From Planctomycetota bacterium (GTDB lineage: Bacteria; Planctomycetota; Planctomycetia; Pirellulales; Pirellulaceae), in NCBI GenBank assembly GCA_017303505.1, contig JAFLCP010000011.1, forward strand, positions 1 through 64,000: a stretch of DNA of 64,000 bases. Direction: 5' to 3'. The notes under the pieces are model-generated. The model had not been told where the DNA came from. It saw only the letters and a list, made by a program, of their open reading frames with translations, and did not search any database. The first letter of the stretch is position 1. Each line of letters begins with the position of its first letter. Below are positions 26,345 to 35,360 of the stretch, piece by piece. The translations under genes were made by a program, and so were the position numbers.

Positions 26345-26782
26345 ATGGCAAACAAAAATGCAGGAAAAACGGACCCATCGACTGCGATCGACAAGAAAAA
26401 ACGGTCCTCCAGCGAATTAACCTCGCTCCCCACCGCCACCGTTGCAATTGCAACTCCTGGGACTGCAACGGAAGGGCTAGCCAGTGAATCAAGCACCAAA
26501 AAAACCGGCTGGACTTTCCTGACCAATCACTCCCATGTCATCATTCTGTTGGCCCGCCAACCTGATATGGTTCTGCGAGAGGTCGCTTCAGAAATCGGAA
26601 TCACCGAACGAGCCGTCCAACGAATTATTGCGGACTTAGAAGAAGATGGATTTCTGATCCGTGAAAAGATTGGCCGCCAAAACCACTACCGCGTCGTCCG
26701 TGACTTGCCTCTTCGCCACCCGATCGAAGGGCATAAATTCATTGGCGATCTTGTCGATCTTATCCTTTTGCGCAAGAAATAA
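26345..26782 (+). CDS. Winged helix-turn-helix regulator divergent from dabB
   Basis: A 145-residue protein. The first 55 residues are Ser/Thr/Ala rich and probably disordered. Residues about 57-125 form a MarR/ArsR-like winged helix: [20 protein letters not shown], then the helix-turn-helix [33 protein letters not shown] and wing QNHYRVV. ATG 26345 has TAGGA about 8 nt upstream. Divergent placement over dabBA with an operator-like pair between suggests it controls dabBA and itself (inference). No ligand domain is visible. Confidence 0.75.
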   Translation: MANKNAGKTDPSTAIDKKKRSSSELTSLPTATVAIATPGTATEGLASESSTKKTGWTFLTNHSHVIILLARQPDMVLREVASEIGITERAVQRIIADLEEDGFLIREKIGRQNHYRVVRDLPLRHPIEGHKFIGDLVDLILLRKK

Positions 26783-26893
26783 TCTCAATCATTACCCAGA
26801 CCTGATCAGAGCGACTTTTTGCCTCACAACCTCAAGCAGGATAATATAGGATAATCAAGTACGATTTATCCCGCCTCCTGCAGTGAGCCCCCC

Positions 26894-28201
26894 GTGTCCC
26901 CCCGAAAAATGCTCACCCAAAAAATACTCACGCCCATTTGGACCTTCGTGCTTTTATTGGCCAGCCAAGTTCCTGGAAATTGCCAACTCGAAACTCCCGT
27001 TCCGCTCGAAGAGCCACCGATTCGATACAGCGACACGCCCGACAACAACCGCGTTTCGCAATGGGCAGCCAAACTCAACTCTGGCCAATCGAAACTTGAA
27101 GAAGATCCTGAATACGGCTATCTACCAGCTGTGTTACAAGCTCTTGAAATTCCAGTTGATTCGCAAACCTTGGTCTACTCCAAGACCAGCCTTCAGATTC
27201 GCCACATCTCGCCTCGAAACCCTCGTGCGATTTACTTCAACGATGACACTTACCTGGGATGGGTGCGCGGAAGTTCCTTGATGGAACTCTCTACTGCCGA
27301 TCCTAAACTGGGCGCCGCTTTCTATCTCTTGGATGCAACCGGAACTCGCCCTCGAATCAAACGGGCTGGCTATGATTGCCTTGGATGTCATGCTACTTCA
27401 ATGACACTCAACGTGCCAGGACACGCCATGAGAAGCGTCATGGCCAACGGCGATGGGCGGGTCGAAACTCGCCACAAATCGTTCCTCACGGAACTCAAAA
27501 CTCCTTTTGAACAACGCTTTGGGGGTTGGTATGTTACCGGACAATTGGGCAATCAAAAACACCTTGGCAATGCATTTGTACGAGGTGAGACCATCGATCT
27601 ATCGCGTCCCACAAACATCGATCGACTTGAATACGAGTTCGATACCCGGCGTTACCTGAAGCCTCACAGCGATGTGATTGCATTGATGGTACTCTCTCAC
27701 CAAATTGAACTGCACAACAAGTTTACGAAAGCGGACTTTCAGATTCGCAAACTTCAGCATGACGAAGAGTCAGGAAAGCTAAAGCTACTCCCGGCCGAAC
27801 GCACTCTCCTTATCCAGAAACTTGCGGAATCTGTCGTTGAAACAATGCTATTTTGTGACGAACAAATCTGGAGTGAGCCCATTCAGGGTCATGTTGATTT
27901 TCAAAAGCAGTTTGCCGCTTCCAGCCAACGAGACTCACAAGGTCGATCTTTGCGAGATTTTGATTTGCAAACACGACTTTTCCGCTATCCATGCAGTTAC
28001 CTGATTTACTCGGCAGCGTTTGATGACCTGACACTCGAGTTGCGACAGGAGATCTTACGGCAACTTGGTTCTGCACTTCACGGATCAGCGGACAAGCCAT
28101 CGCTTGTGCATATTTCCCCCGAAACCCAAAAAGCGATCTACGAAATCCTCCTGGAAACCCATCCAGAATTCAAACAATCCGAAGTAGATCGCGTTAAATA
28201 A
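26894..28201 (+). CDS. Exported protein with a single CxxCH haem-type motif
   Basis: A 435-residue protein starting at GTG 26894, or ATG 26909 (MLTQKILTP), with a signal peptide (WTFVLLLASQVPGNCQ). One haem-c attachment motif, CLGCH, lies near residue 160 in YDCLGCHATSMTLNVPGHAMRS. The N-terminal half is beta-rich (TDGT-type motifs absent), the C-terminal half helical (about 255-435). I know similar planctomycete proteins annotated as cytochrome-domain or hypothetical. With one haem site and no recognisable catalytic domain, an electron-transfer or redox-sensing role outside the cytoplasm is a guess. No obvious operon partner; converges on the esterase gene. Confidence 0.65.
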   Translation: MSPRKMLTQKILTPIWTFVLLLASQVPGNCQLETPVPLEEPPIRYSDTPDNNRVSQWAAKLNSGQSKLEEDPEYGYLPAVLQALEIPVDSQTLVYSKTSLQIRHISPRNPRAIYFNDDTYLGWVRGSSLMELSTADPKLGAAFYLLDATGTRPRIKRAGYDCLGCHATSMTLNVPGHAMRSVMANGDGRVETRHKSFLTELKTPFEQRFGGWYVTGQLGNQKHLGNAFVRGETIDLSRPTNIDRLEYEFDTRRYLKPHSDVIALMVLSHQIELHNKFTKADFQIRKLQHDEESGKLKLLPAERTLLIQKLAESVVETMLFCDEQIWSEPIQGHVDFQKQFAASSQRDSQGRSLRDFDLQTRLFRYPCSYLIYSAAFDDLTLELRQEILRQLGSALHGSADKPSLVHISPETQKAIYEILLETHPEFKQSEVDRVK

Positions 28202-28236
28202 AAATCGTTGGAGAAGCCAGAATCCAAAGACACTCT

Positions 28237-29151
28237 CTATTTCGATTCAACCTTCAAATGTTCATCGAACCAATCGGCGAATTTTTCTAGATCGAGAATC
28301 ATCGATGGCCAACCATGGGCACCGCCGGGATGCACGACCAATTTTGTTGTGCAACCCATTTCATTTGCCGCTTTACAGAATCGTTCACTTTGATCAAGCG
28401 GAACCAACGTATCGGCATCCCCATGATAAATGAGAGTTGGTGGGAGATCTTTTTCGATGAAGTAGATCGGCGAGCATTCACGTCCGACACTCTTCCAAAG
28501 TTCGATGTTAGTTCCAGCCTCCCCAAAGGCCTTCACAAAACTTTTGGGTGGACCACCATCACCCAAGTTTTCCGTCGACGTTCCCAGATTCAACAAATCG
28601 GTTACTGGATAAAAAATGGCAACCGCTTGAACGGCACTGCTTTCTCGATCCACGGGATCTTCTGCATCTGCTTTACCGGCGCCCCCACGAGTTGCCAACA
28701 TTAAACTCAAGTGGCCCCCTGCACTGCCACCGGTGACACCCAGTCTTCGTGGATCAATACCATAGTCTTTAGCATGCAACCGAATGAATCGGATGGATCG
28801 ATGCATATCCTCGATGATTTCTGGAACGGTCGAATCTGGTTGACTGACATGGCAGACAGCAAAAATGGTGTAGCCGCGATTCAACAATGGAGCCATGAGC
28901 CACGCTGGGGGCTCACCCGCTTTTTGTGACTTCCAACCACCACTTACCATGAAGGCCACCCCCAATCCGTTAGGACTTGCGGGGCGAATGACGTCCATGG
29001 TCAATTCAACACCATTGCGATGGCCGTAGACAATACCATCAGTGCGCTGGGTTGTCGGTGAATAGTAGCTCCACAATCGCCATGCAGTTACAGCAACCAA
29101 TAGAACTGCTACTCCGAGGGCAATTCCCAATCTTTTCAACCATTTCCTCAC
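28237..29151 (-). CDS. Alpha/beta hydrolase (esterase/lipase, BD-FAE-like)
   Basis: A 304-residue protein with an N-terminal membrane anchor or signal (about 8-24). The catalytic triad can be read: Ser143 in TGGSAGGH, Asp247 in HGDADTLVP and His279 in PGGAHGW. The region VAFMVSGGW (about 65-73) is the oxyanion loop. The family includes carbohydrate esterases and short-chain lipases; planctomycete members often carry the same anchor. Its start overlaps the stop of the upstream WD40 protein by 4 bp (ATGA), so the two genes are translationally coupled. Confidence 0.85.
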   Translation of the reverse strand: MRKWLKRLGIALGVAVLLVAVTAWRLWSYYSPTTQRTDGIVYGHRNGVELTMDVIRPASPNGLGVAFMVSGGWKSQKAGEPPAWLMAPLLNRGYTIFAVCHVSQPDSTVPEIIEDMHRSIRFIRLHAKDYGIDPRRLGVTGGSAGGHLSLMLATRGGAGKADAEDPVDRESSAVQAVAIFYPVTDLLNLGTSTENLGDGGPPKSFVKAFGEAGTNIELWKSVGRECSPIYFIEKDLPPTLIYHGDADTLVPLDQSERFCKAANEMGCTTKLVVHPGGAHGWPSMILDLEKFADWFDEHLKVESK

Positions 29152-31529
29152 GGGCTCGTCTCACCAATTTCATAAATGCGGATCGGCGTTTTCTCGGAAT
29201 CTGAGGCTACCGCCAGCTTCTTACCATCATCCGAGAATGCCACCAGCTTATCATAGAAATCGGTGCCCGATTGGATCTGTCCCACAAGTTTTCCGGTTCC
29301 GATCTCCCAAAGCGCTGTTCTCCCTTTTACCCCCAATGCACACCATTTATTGTTTGGATGAAATTGGAGGCTATGAACTTGTTCACGATTCGGGATTGCC
29401 AAGGTGGCAAGTTTCGCGTGAGTTATCGCGTCGAATAGATACACGTTATCAAAGTCGGCGACCAAAAGCTTGGAACCATCGGGGCTGAACGCCGCAAGTT
29501 GCGGGTACTTTACCGCTAGATCGGTTGTTTCAATAACACTTGCATCCTTCAAAGAGAACTTGGCAACGACCTTGCCGTCGGTCGCGAAAGCTTCGGTACC
29601 TTGTTGCGGCAACCACAGCGTTAGAACTTCCCGCTCGAAGCCAGTAAACTTGCGGCTTTTCTTTTCCGCGTCCCGAAAAGGAAACCAAGCCACAACTCCT
29701 TCGGTATCACTCGCCATCAAATAACCGAAGGCAGGGCTCGCCAAAGTCCTTCGAATTTCATTTTTGAATGGCCGGGTCCATTGTTGCTCTTGCAACTTCC
29801 CATCTTTATCAAGTTGCCACGTAAAGAACGCACCTGAGTCACAACCTGCAGCCAACAACTGATTATCAAAACTGACGGCCACAGAAACGATGGCCGGTGC
29901 GTCAGGCAATCCGTCGACTTTGCCAAGTAACGTACCGCTGTCAACTTCAAACAGTTGTACGGCAGCATCTTCTTTACCACCGACAATCCACTTGCCATCA
30001 CCACTAAAGTCCAACGATCTAAACGCTTGACTATCGTTCTGAAGGGTCGAAAGCAACTTGAAGCTTAAAGCAGCCTTTGAGTCCTCTGCGGACTTGTTCA
30101 TCTCAGCATCGTCATCACTCTTCTCTCCTGACAAATCAGAATTTGCGATATCCTTGGCTTTTGCTGAATCATCAATAGCGATTGAGCCCGCCCCGAAGGG
30201 TGATTCTTCGCTACCAGCATCCCCTGCGGCTTTCTTTTCGGTCGGTTTTGATTCAAAGGGATTGTCGTACTCCATCGTCGAATACTCTTCTTCGCCCTCT
30301 GTTGAGCCAACCTTATTCGGGAAGGTCGGCTCTGTAAAAGAAGAAGAAGAAGAAGAAGAAGGACCATCAACAGATGTCACAGGGGTGGAGGGAGAAACAG
30401 GAGTTGATGACTCGGCCAACGTCGGCGGCTCAGTTTCTGGAAAAGAGGGCTCTGCAGGTATAGATGGCTCCATATCCACATCGGGAACTTCCTCGATGAA
30501 AAAAGAAAGCAAGTCCTCTTTTTCTGCCGGCGTTCCATCCGTTAACTCTTCGGTATTGGGTGGCGATCGCCCTACGATAATATCCCCGTAGAGAATCGTA
30601 CCACGCAAACCAACACCTAATCTGGAATCGGCTGGCAATTCGTCTGCCACAATCAACTGCGCATTGATCCAAGCAATTTGCGCTAAGGTTTCTTTAGCGT
30701 CATCTGTGAAATTGCGATACGAGGGAACATGTACCAGAAACAAGCACCGATCCTCATGCAATTCGCAATAGGTGAGAAACTCTCCTCCCGACAATTGTAT
30801 GATCGGCTTACCACTTCGAGTAAACGCCTCATCGCTTGCTCGTTTCATGATCTCTGCATAATTGTTAGCCAAACGCACTGCATCGGGATTGTTTCCGCGA
30901 CCGGGCGGCAAGTCTTGTTTGGTAGCGATCATCAGCTCCGCTGCTCGGAGCGCACGTTCTGGTGAAAAACGACCACCATCTTCACCACTAGCCAATTCTC
31001 CAATGCCGGTGCCGTTATTGTTTGGATCAGGGAGAAATCTTGGTCCTATAAAAAAGAGTAGCGCTATCATCGAAGAGATGGTTAACGCCGTATAGCCGAC
31101 CACCAAAGCGGTAACCGCTTGCCAGCCACCTTCCAAATAAGGCTGATTTTTTCGAACCGCACTATAGCCTAGGTGTCCCATGATCACTGCGGCTATCGAT
31201 AGCGGCAGCGAAATGAAAAAAACGCAAACCGTAATCAGCGCTGCAAACGAAACCAACATGCTCACCAAAGCTAGTGCCGAAAGCGAGGTTCTCCCCGGTG
31301 CGATACCTTGACTCATGGGGAGCGAGTCTCGGCTAAACACGTTGTTGCACTGGTGACAGCCTACGAACTCCTGGGGACTTGTGATGGGAAAAAGGGGGAT
31401 AAAAAAGAGGCTGAACCATCGCCTTTGGCTATAGTGAATGTAATCCGTGCGAGTTCGACATACAGGGCAACTAAAACTACCACTTGCAATTGGCTTTTGA
31501 CGGTTACCCCAACCATAAATGAGAAACAT
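29148..31529 (-). CDS. Zinc-ribbon membrane protein with acidic linker and WD40-like propeller
   Basis: A 793-residue protein. Order: N-terminal zinc ribbon (two CxxC pairs, FSCPVC near 20 and GCHQC near 60) on a basic segment, membrane helices at about 80-112 and 135-165 (ITVCVFFISLPLSIAAVIMG; LTISSMIALLFFIG), a region about 185-330 with YCELHEDRCLFLVHVP, a low-complexity Pro/Ser/Glu linker (about 345-470) containing a Ser run encoded by repeated TCT (30340-30360 on the plus strand as GAA repeats), and a C-terminal propeller (about 480-793; LDFSGDGKWIVGG, FSPDGSKLLVAD, FSDDGKKLAVAS). A scaffold role is likely. Cotranscribed with the esterase. Confidence 0.7.
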   Translation of the reverse strand: MFLIYGWGNRQKPIASGSFSCPVCRTRTDYIHYSQRRWFSLFFIPLFPITSPQEFVGCHQCNNVFSRDSLPMSQGIAPGRTSLSALALVSMLVSFAALITVCVFFISLPLSIAAVIMGHLGYSAVRKNQPYLEGGWQAVTALVVGYTALTISSMIALLFFIGPRFLPDPNNNGTGIGELASGEDGGRFSPERALRAAELMIATKQDLPPGRGNNPDAVRLANNYAEIMKRASDEAFTRSGKPIIQLSGGEFLTYCELHEDRCLFLVHVPSYRNFTDDAKETLAQIAWINAQLIVADELPADSRLGVGLRGTILYGDIIVGRSPPNTEELTDGTPAEKEDLLSFFIEEVPDVDMEPSIPAEPSFPETEPPTLAESSTPVSPSTPVTSVDGPSSSSSSSFTEPTFPNKVGSTEGEEEYSTMEYDNPFESKPTEKKAAGDAGSEESPFGAGSIAIDDSAKAKDIANSDLSGEKSDDDAEMNKSAEDSKAALSFKLLSTLQNDSQAFRSLDFSGDGKWIVGGKEDAAVQLFEVDSGTLLGKVDGLPDAPAIVSVAVSFDNQLLAAGCDSGAFFTWQLDKDGKLQEQQWTRPFKNEIRRTLASPAFGYLMASDTEGVVAWFPFRDAEKKSRKFTGFEREVLTLWLPQQGTEAFATDGKVVAKFSLKDASVIETTDLAVKYPQLAAFSPDGSKLLVADFDNVYLFDAITHAKLATLAIPNREQVHSLQFHPNNKWCALGVKGRTALWEIGTGKLVGQIQSGTDFYDKLVAFSDDGKKLAVASDSEKTPIRIYEIGETSP

Positions 31530-31706
31530 GTCGCTACCTTTTTGGGTTCACTTTCAGTGTGCCATACGCCTATCAGCACTCCCTTAATAAGCTACCCAAC
31601 CTCCACCACCACCTCAAGGTAATCCAACCAATTGAGTATAAAACTTTGAGACTTTATTTCGTAATTCTTCTTACCCTGCTCTTTTTCAGATTCGAGCACC
31701 TCATCC
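31530..31706. other. Divergent intergenic region
   Basis: 177 bp between two divergent genes (WD40 protein and methyltransferase). It is AT-rich in part and should hold both promoters, but I see no strong consensus. Confidence 0.3.
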
Positions 31707-32411
31707 ATGTCATGGCGAATATCGCAAATCGAATCCCGCATCCTGTATCTTCACAAATACACCGCCGACGAAGTTGCCGCGTATGACAAGTGGGTCAAGA
31801 TTTTGTCCCCCGAAGACAACCTTGCCTACCTGCAAGATGTACTTGAACACTGCGTCGTTCGGCCCGGCCACAATGTCCTCGATATGGGTGCCGGAACAGG
31901 CGGTTTTTCGTTGGTGCTGAAACTCATCGAGGGAATTCAACTTACTCTGCTTGAACCTAGCCCCGAAATGATTCGCTGCCTACGAAACAAGCCTCTACTA
32001 AAAGACGTGCCCGTAGTGCAAGGCTTTTGTGATCACCCACAGGACCGAGATTTGCTTCCAGTCGAGTCCTTTGACGTCATCGCATCGCGCCAGTTGTTTA
32101 ACGGCCTGTTTGATCCGTTGGCTGCATTAGAAAACTCATGGGCTTGGCTAAAGCCAGGCGGCCTGCTCCTTGTTACCGATGGCTTCTATGACCGAAACGC
32201 TTGGACAGGCATGTGGGAGGAAGAGGTCGACCGCCTACCACTTTCCGCCTGTCGCAACATGGCGATGGTCCCTTATCTTGCCGAGAAATGTGGCTTCGAA
32301 ATCAAAGCTGTTCAAGCCATGACACGTACCAATCAACGGCCCAGCATACGAACCCCGCGTTATATGATCGTTGGCCAAAAAGTGACTCGATCAGGAACGA
32401 TAACAAATTAG
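31707..32411 (+). CDS. SAM-dependent class I methyltransferase
   Basis: A 234-residue protein with the SAM-binding motif I VLDMGAGTGGF (about 57-67), an acidic residue after strand 2 (LTLLEPSPEM), motif FDVIASRQLFNGLFDP and the post-motif WLKPGGLLLVTDGF. These place it among small class I (Ubie/Methyltransf_11-like) enzymes. Substrate unknown. It is divergent from the WD40 protein and converges, with an overlap of a few bases, on a bPH2 gene. Confidence 0.8.
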   Translation: MSWRISQIESRILYLHKYTADEVAAYDKWVKILSPEDNLAYLQDVLEHCVVRPGHNVLDMGAGTGGFSLVLKLIEGIQLTLLEPSPEMIRCLRNKPLLKDVPVVQGFCDHPQDRDLLPVESFDVIASRQLFNGLFDPLAALENSWAWLKPGGLLLVTDGFYDRNAWTGMWEEEVDRLPLSACRNMAMVPYLAEKCGFEIKAVQAMTRTNQRPSIRTPRYMIVGQKVTRSGTITN

Positions 32412-33175
32412 TTTGCCGTTTTTGCTAATTGAGCGATCAACTCATTGATCTCGCGCAATAGCTCCAGGTTGCGTTGCTGATGTAGAGTCGGCAGAGTGTT
32501 AATTCGATGTTGATCCGCAGCACATTCCTCGCCTAATCCGGCCCCTGCCTGATTTCCGCAGCGGGCCAAAATGCGCTCACGGATTTCCTGAGCATTGGCT
32601 AGTCCCACCAGAACTCCAATATGCATCAGTGAGCCAGCCGCATGTTTTCCGCCGCCAGCTCCACCTCCACCACCAGCCGTTTGCACCACAAGATTTGAGA
32701 AACCAAACCAACGTTGTAATGGACCTTGTTGAATGTTGATGTTTTGAATGTTCTCAAACGTAATCGTCGTCTCATGCAAAGTCCAAACACCCTGCCGCAG
32801 CCGCATGCTTCGATCACTTAACACATACCAAGTTGTGTCGTAGTTCAAGTGAATACCGATATACGCGAAAATATCGGGCAAAATAATGATGGCCAGAGCT
32901 AACGGAGTGATTAGAATCCCCAGCCATGGAACCGCTATGATCAAAGCGATCCATGCGACCGAAAGTGCGATATCCACAATAAAAAGCACAACCCAAAACT
33001 CGAATTTGCGATACTTCAAATACTCTTCCGATGGATGCAAGTACTCGACATGCTCCCCTTCTAAACTCGGCAAATTGGGTGGCGTTTTGGGTAACTTGAA
33101 GTAAGAGGCGAGGATGCCCCACAGTCCTTGATAACACCATTCCGTAGCTTTATGAACCAAACCGTTTTCGTTCAT
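32408..33175 (-). CDS. bPH2-domain membrane protein (YdbS/YdbT-like), longer copy
   Basis: A 255-residue protein with two membrane helices (about 65-105; FWVVLFIVDIALSVAWIALIIAVPWLGILITPLALAII) followed by a bacterial PH domain (about 115-200; DTTWYVLSDRSMRLRQGVWTLHETTITFENIQNINIQQGPLQRWFG) containing a glycine-rich stretch GGGGGAGGG, then a C-terminal helical tail. Such proteins occur in pairs like YdbS/YdbT. It overlaps the upstream bPH2 gene by 4 bp. Role in membrane-stress signalling is suggested by the family. Confidence 0.78.
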   Translation of the reverse strand: MNENGLVHKATEWCYQGLWGILASYFKLPKTPPNLPSLEGEHVEYLHPSEEYLKYRKFEFWVVLFIVDIALSVAWIALIIAVPWLGILITPLALAIIILPDIFAYIGIHLNYDTTWYVLSDRSMRLRQGVWTLHETTITFENIQNINIQQGPLQRWFGFSNLVVQTAGGGGGAGGGKHAAGSLMHIGVLVGLANAQEIRERILARCGNQAGAGLGEECAADQHRINTLPTLHQQRNLELLREINELIAQLAKTAN

Positions 33176-33720
33176 GATCGCGAATCCTGTTTCCTAACCA
33201 GCTCAGCTAAATTGCCACGAATCGAGGTAAGCAACTGAGTCGTTTCGTCTCCCCTGCCGGCCTCATGCTCGATGTGATCTGCTGATGCAATCGCATTCGA
33301 CGACGCGTTTCTGGGCTTTTCTCCTTTCGCTCCCCGCAAACGTTCATAAAGCCAATCTCTTAGTTTCTCTGGTTCTTTCACCCCTTCAATCACTATCTCG
33401 GGAGTTGCGCTTCCTGAGGCTGTTTGAATTGAAATCGTTGAAATCCCCAGCCAGCGTTGGATCACATTGCTGGAAACATGAATGTCTTGAATCCGGCGGT
33501 AAGCCGTTACAGACTCGCGGCGAAACAAAACGCCAACGTTCATCCGCAGTCCCGTGTCCTCAAAGGAATATTTCAACGTCGAGTACCGAAACCAAAGCGC
33601 GGGAAGCGTAATGAGAATGAATGGTCCGCTGGTAATCGCCCCCAACAGATAATAAGTAAACAACTCATGGGCAGGGAGGTCCAAATGATTTGGATCAAAG
33701 GACGATTCTTCTGAGTTCAT
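33172..33720 (-). CDS. bPH2-domain membrane protein, shorter copy
   Basis: A 182-residue partner of the next gene: two helices (about 16-46) and a bPH2 domain (about 60-140; LKYSFEDTGLRMNVGVLFRRESVTAYRRIQDIHVSSNVIQRWLGISTISIQT). The motifs IQRWLGIS and TAYRRIQDIHV match the paired protein, showing duplication. Translational coupling (ATGA) means they are made together, probably as a heteromeric membrane complex. Confidence 0.8.
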   Translation of the reverse strand: MNSEESSFDPNHLDLPAHELFTYYLLGAITSGPFILITLPALWFRYSTLKYSFEDTGLRMNVGVLFRRESVTAYRRIQDIHVSSNVIQRWLGISTISIQTASGSATPEIVIEGVKEPEKLRDWLYERLRGAKGEKPRNASSNAIASADHIEHEAGRGDETTQLLTSIRGNLAELVRKQDSRS

Positions 33721-33933
33721 CGTTATAGCTTTGCAAAAAGACGCACCTGAGTGGAAGCCATCACTGTTCCGATATTGTTGCTACTTACATTCGGAGAACG
33801 AGCGGGTAGGAGAAATCGACGGAAGGAAATAGAATGTAGTGGTGCCGAATCTGCTAGTCTATGTCCCGTGTCACTTGTCCTCCATCTGTTTACTAACACA
33901 AAACATCATAATTCTCCGACGGGGCCGACGGCC

Positions 33934-35343
33934 ATGTTCTTCAACAAGCTTCGATCCTTATGGCTCTTATCGATGTTCCTTCTGGCGAGTGTCTGGGCAA
34001 ATTGGCTAACCGCAGACACCCCCACACTCCCCCCCAACTTCATCTTTGTTCTCGTAGACGATATGGGCTGGTCGGACCTTTCTTGCTTTGGTGGTATTCG
34101 TGCCCAAACTCCAAATATTGATCGATTAGCAGAAAGAGGACTGAGGTTTAGGAACTTTTATGTCAATGCACCTATCTGTTCACCGTCCCGCGTCGCCTTC
34201 ACCACCGGCCAGTACCCACATCGCTGGCAAATTACATCCTATTTGGATAATCGGCAACAGAACGTGAACCGGCAGATGGCTCAGTGGCTCGATCCCACTG
34301 CCCCTGTTCTAGCTCGAGAATTGAAAGCCGCCGGATATCGCACAGGGCACTTTGGAAAATGGCATATGGGAGGCCAACGCGATGTGGCTGAGGCCCCAAC
34401 CATCGATCAATATGGCTTTGATGTAAGCCTCACCAATTTTGAAGGCATGGGGCCTAAATTGCTCCCGCTCACCCAACAACCGAACTGGAAGGAGCCTCGC
34501 AAAATCTGGGAAAAAGCCGAAATACTCGGCGGACCAGTTACTTGGTTGGAGCGTTCAAAAATCACATCTGGCTACGTTCAAGCGGCAATACAGTTTATCG
34601 ATAAAGCCCAAACGGCTCACCAACCGTTTTACATCAATGTTTGGCCCGACGACGTCCACTCCCCGTTCTTCCCCAGCCTCGAGCGCTGGTCGGACGATAA
34701 ACCCAAACGGTACGACGCGGTACTCGAACAAATGGATGCACAACTTCAACCACTCTTTGAACGAATTTTTACAGATGATGCTTTGAATTCAAATACCATC
34801 ATCATTCTGTGCTCAGATAATGGGCATGAACATGGTGCAGGAAATTCAAAACCACTGCGCGGTTCAAAGACTTGGCTCTATGAAGGAGGCGTTAGATCGC
34901 CATTGATTATCTACGCCCCCAACAGAATCCCCAAAGACAAAGAAGGCACCTGGAATGATACTTCTGTCTTTTGCGCCCTCGATATCAATCGCTCACTCTA
35001 TTCACTTACCAACATTAAGCCACCAGCCAAACTCGATGGAGAAGATCTAAGCGAAACCATCATGGGCCAAAAACAAACAAGCCGAGAGAGCCCCATCTTT
35101 TGGCAACGTCCCCCGGATCGACCAGGATTTGGTCACGGCCTCAACGAACCTAATCCCGACCTCGCAGTACGGGATCAACAATGGAAAGGTTACATGAGCT
35201 TCGCTGGTGAAAACGTTCAGCTCTATGACTTATCTCGTGACCCATCCGAGACCAAAGATCTGGCTGCTGATTATCCAGACGTCGTCAAACGCCTTCGCGA
35301 CTTAACGCTCCAGTGGCACCAATCTGTGCAAACACCACCTTGA
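33934..35343 (+). CDS. Type I sulfatase
   Basis: A 469-residue exported sulfatase. The open frame begins at 33751, but ATG 33934 gives a proper signal peptide (MFFNKLRSLWLLSMFLLASVWA). Metal-site motif FIFVLVDDMGWSD, active-site Cys82 in ICSPSR (the residue converted to formylglycine), and the later GHFGKWHMGG and CSDNGHEHG motifs are all present. The C-terminal segment YDLSRDPSETKDLA is typical. Type I sulfatases remove sulfate esters from glycans; planctomycetes carry many. No transporter or lyase is adjacent, so the substrate is unknown. Confidence 0.92.
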   Translation: MFFNKLRSLWLLSMFLLASVWANWLTADTPTLPPNFIFVLVDDMGWSDLSCFGGIRAQTPNIDRLAERGLRFRNFYVNAPICSPSRVAFTTGQYPHRWQITSYLDNRQQNVNRQMAQWLDPTAPVLARELKAAGYRTGHFGKWHMGGQRDVAEAPTIDQYGFDVSLTNFEGMGPKLLPLTQQPNWKEPRKIWEKAEILGGPVTWLERSKITSGYVQAAIQFIDKAQTAHQPFYINVWPDDVHSPFFPSLERWSDDKPKRYDAVLEQMDAQLQPLFERIFTDDALNSNTIIILCSDNGHEHGAGNSKPLRGSKTWLYEGGVRSPLIIYAPNRIPKDKEGTWNDTSVFCALDINRSLYSLTNIKPPAKLDGEDLSETIMGQKQTSRESPIFWQRPPDRPGFGHGLNEPNPDLAVRDQQWKGYMSFAGENVQLYDLSRDPSETKDLAADYPDVVKRLRDLTLQWHQSVQTPP

Positions 35344-35360
35344 ACTTGTAAACTTTGGTC

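Noticed and set aside
30340-30360. GAA/TCT trinucleotide run as a phase-variation tract
   Set aside because: A trinucleotide repeat keeps the frame, so it can vary Ser-run length but not switch expression.
30058-30591. Long Ser/Gly-rich frame on the plus strand
   Set aside because: It is the antisense shadow of the acidic/Ser linker of the zinc-ribbon/WD40 gene.
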